DNA of 7,012 bases from Noviherbaspirillum sp. Lineage in GTDB: Bacteria; Pseudomonadota; Gammaproteobacteria; Burkholderiales; Burkholderiaceae. Below are positions 6,292-7,012 of this stretch, piece after piece (position 1 is the first letter of the stretch; each line of letters opens with the position of its first letter). The notes below the pieces were generated by a model. The model worked only from the letters and a program-made list of their open reading frames with translations, searched no databases and was not told the DNA's origin. Location of the stretch: contig JAQGLQ010000542.1 in the NCBI GenBank assembly GCA_028292785.1, forward strand, positions 1 to 7,012, read 5' to 3'. The translations under genes were made by a program, and so were the position numbers.

Positions 6292-7012
6292 ATGGTACGC
6301 AATCCTCAAGACCCTCTCGACGACGAAGCATCATCGGATGATTTGTCCGACGATATTTCATTGAACGCGGCTGAAGACGCGGACTCCGCGCTTGAGGAAG
6401 ATGCGGGCATAGACAGGGGCGAAGGCGGCATCGTAACGGTGGTTGACCCGGTCGATGAATTGAAGACAGTACTTGCGGCAGAACTCTCGACGGATACCAC
6501 GCAACACTACTTGAACCAGATCGGTGCGCGGCCCTTGTTGACTGTTGCGGAAGAGGTGCATTTCGCTACGCTCGCAAAGCAGGGCAACTTCGATGCCCGC
6601 CAGAAGATGATCGAGCACAATCTGCGTCTGGTGGTGTCGATCGCCAAGCATTACATCAACCGCGGCGTGGTGCTGCTCGATCTCATCGAGGAAGGCAATC
6701 TCGGCCTGATGCGCGCCATCGACAAGTTTGAGCCCGAGCGCGGTTTCCGGTTTTCGACCTATGCGACGTGGTGGATCCGTCAGAGCATCGAGCGGGCCAT
6801 CATGAATCAGGCGCGGACGGTCCGTTTGCCGGTGCATATGGTGCGCGAACTCAATCAGATCCTGCGTGCGAAATATCATCTGGAAGCGCAACATCATGAC
6901 GGCAAGGACGCGACCGCCGAAGACATCGCGCATCTTGTTGATCGTCCGGTAGAAGACGTGCAGGATATTCTCGCGCTTTCCGAACATGCAACTTCTCTGG
7001 ATGCACCACTCG
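6292..7012 (+). CDS. rpoS: RNA polymerase sigma factor RpoS (sigma-38), 3' end beyond window
   Basis: RpoS directs RNA polymerase to stationary-phase and general stress genes. The first 240 residues are present with no stop, about three quarters of the roughly 330 expected. An acidic N-terminal region (1-55, many Asp and Glu) precedes region 1.2 ([17 protein letters not shown], 68-84). Region 2 follows ([19 protein letters not shown] 103-121, [19 protein letters not shown] 128-146, [20 protein letters not shown] 149-168), and then region 3.0 ([15 protein letters not shown], 174-188). The sequence resembles RpoS more than RpoD, and the position after nlpD settles the identity. The ATG at 6292 directly follows the nlpD TAA with no gap, and no good Shine-Dalgarno sequence precedes it. 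Translation may therefore depend on ribosomes ending nlpD, on a long leader RNA, or on both. The C-terminal regions 3 and 4 are outside the window. Confidence 0.96.
   Translation, partial: MVRNPQDPLDDEASSDDLSDDISLNAAEDADSALEEDAGIDRGEGGIVTVVDPVDELKTVLAAELSTDTTQHYLNQIGARPLLTVAEEVHFATLAKQGNFDARQKMIEHNLRLVVSIAKHYINRGVVLLDLIEEGNLGLMRAIDKFEPERGFRFSTYATWWIRQSIERAIMNQARTVRLPVHMVRELNQILRAKYHLEAQHHDGKDATAEDIAHLVDRPVEDVQDILALSEHATSLDAPL

Noticed and set aside
6358..6987. A 209-codon open frame on the minus strand opposite rpoS
   Set aside because: The plus strand encodes strongly conserved sigma-factor regions, and the antisense translation is unrecognisable.

Overview
The window reads as a chromosomal housekeeping segment of a betaproteobacterium, most likely Burkholderiales and perhaps Oxalobacteraceae. 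The taxonomic call is inference. It rests on the gene order surE-pcm-nlpD-rpoS, on a Pcm with a long N-terminal extension, on a YdcH-like gene placed directly before a YoaA/DinG helicase, and on moderately high GC content.

Layout, left to right. At 1-183 (+) is the C-terminal tail of an unrecognised protein cut by the window edge. Convergent to it, at 234-1013 (-), is a PP2C-type serine/threonine phosphatase gene. It keeps all recognisable metal-binding motifs but is split by an in-frame TGA at codon 134. A roughly 200-base divergent spacer (1014-1213) follows. Next come a 66-residue YdcH/DUF465-like coiled-coil gene (1214-1414, +) and a 668-residue iron-sulfur helicase of the YoaA/DinG family starting at TTG (1454-3460, +). 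A 180-base spacer with no convincing gene (3461-3640) leads into the surE-pcm-nlpD-rpoS cluster. There surE (3641-4378) overlaps pcm (4375-5244) by 4 bases, nlpD follows within tens of bases, and rpoS starts on the base after the nlpD stop and runs off the right edge.

How the genes fit together. SurE (nucleotide phosphatase) and Pcm (isoaspartyl protein repair) are stationary-phase survival enzymes. NlpD is an outer-membrane lipoprotein with LysM and degenerate LytM domains that controls cell-wall amidases. RpoS is the stationary-phase sigma factor. In Escherichia coli the same order is conserved and rpoS is transcribed partly from within nlpD. The YoaA-like helicase belongs to replication repair and is probably a separate unit with the YdcH-like gene.

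I see no previously undescribed system. The points worth checking are gene-structure anomalies: the TGA within the phosphatase, a nearby change in its conserved DHS motif, and a surE gene whose metal-binding N-terminus is in frame only if translation begins at a CTG codon. A conventional gene caller would probably truncate SurE at TTG 3695 and lose both catalytic aspartates. No tRNA, rRNA, CRISPR array, insertion sequence or convincing intrinsic terminator was found.
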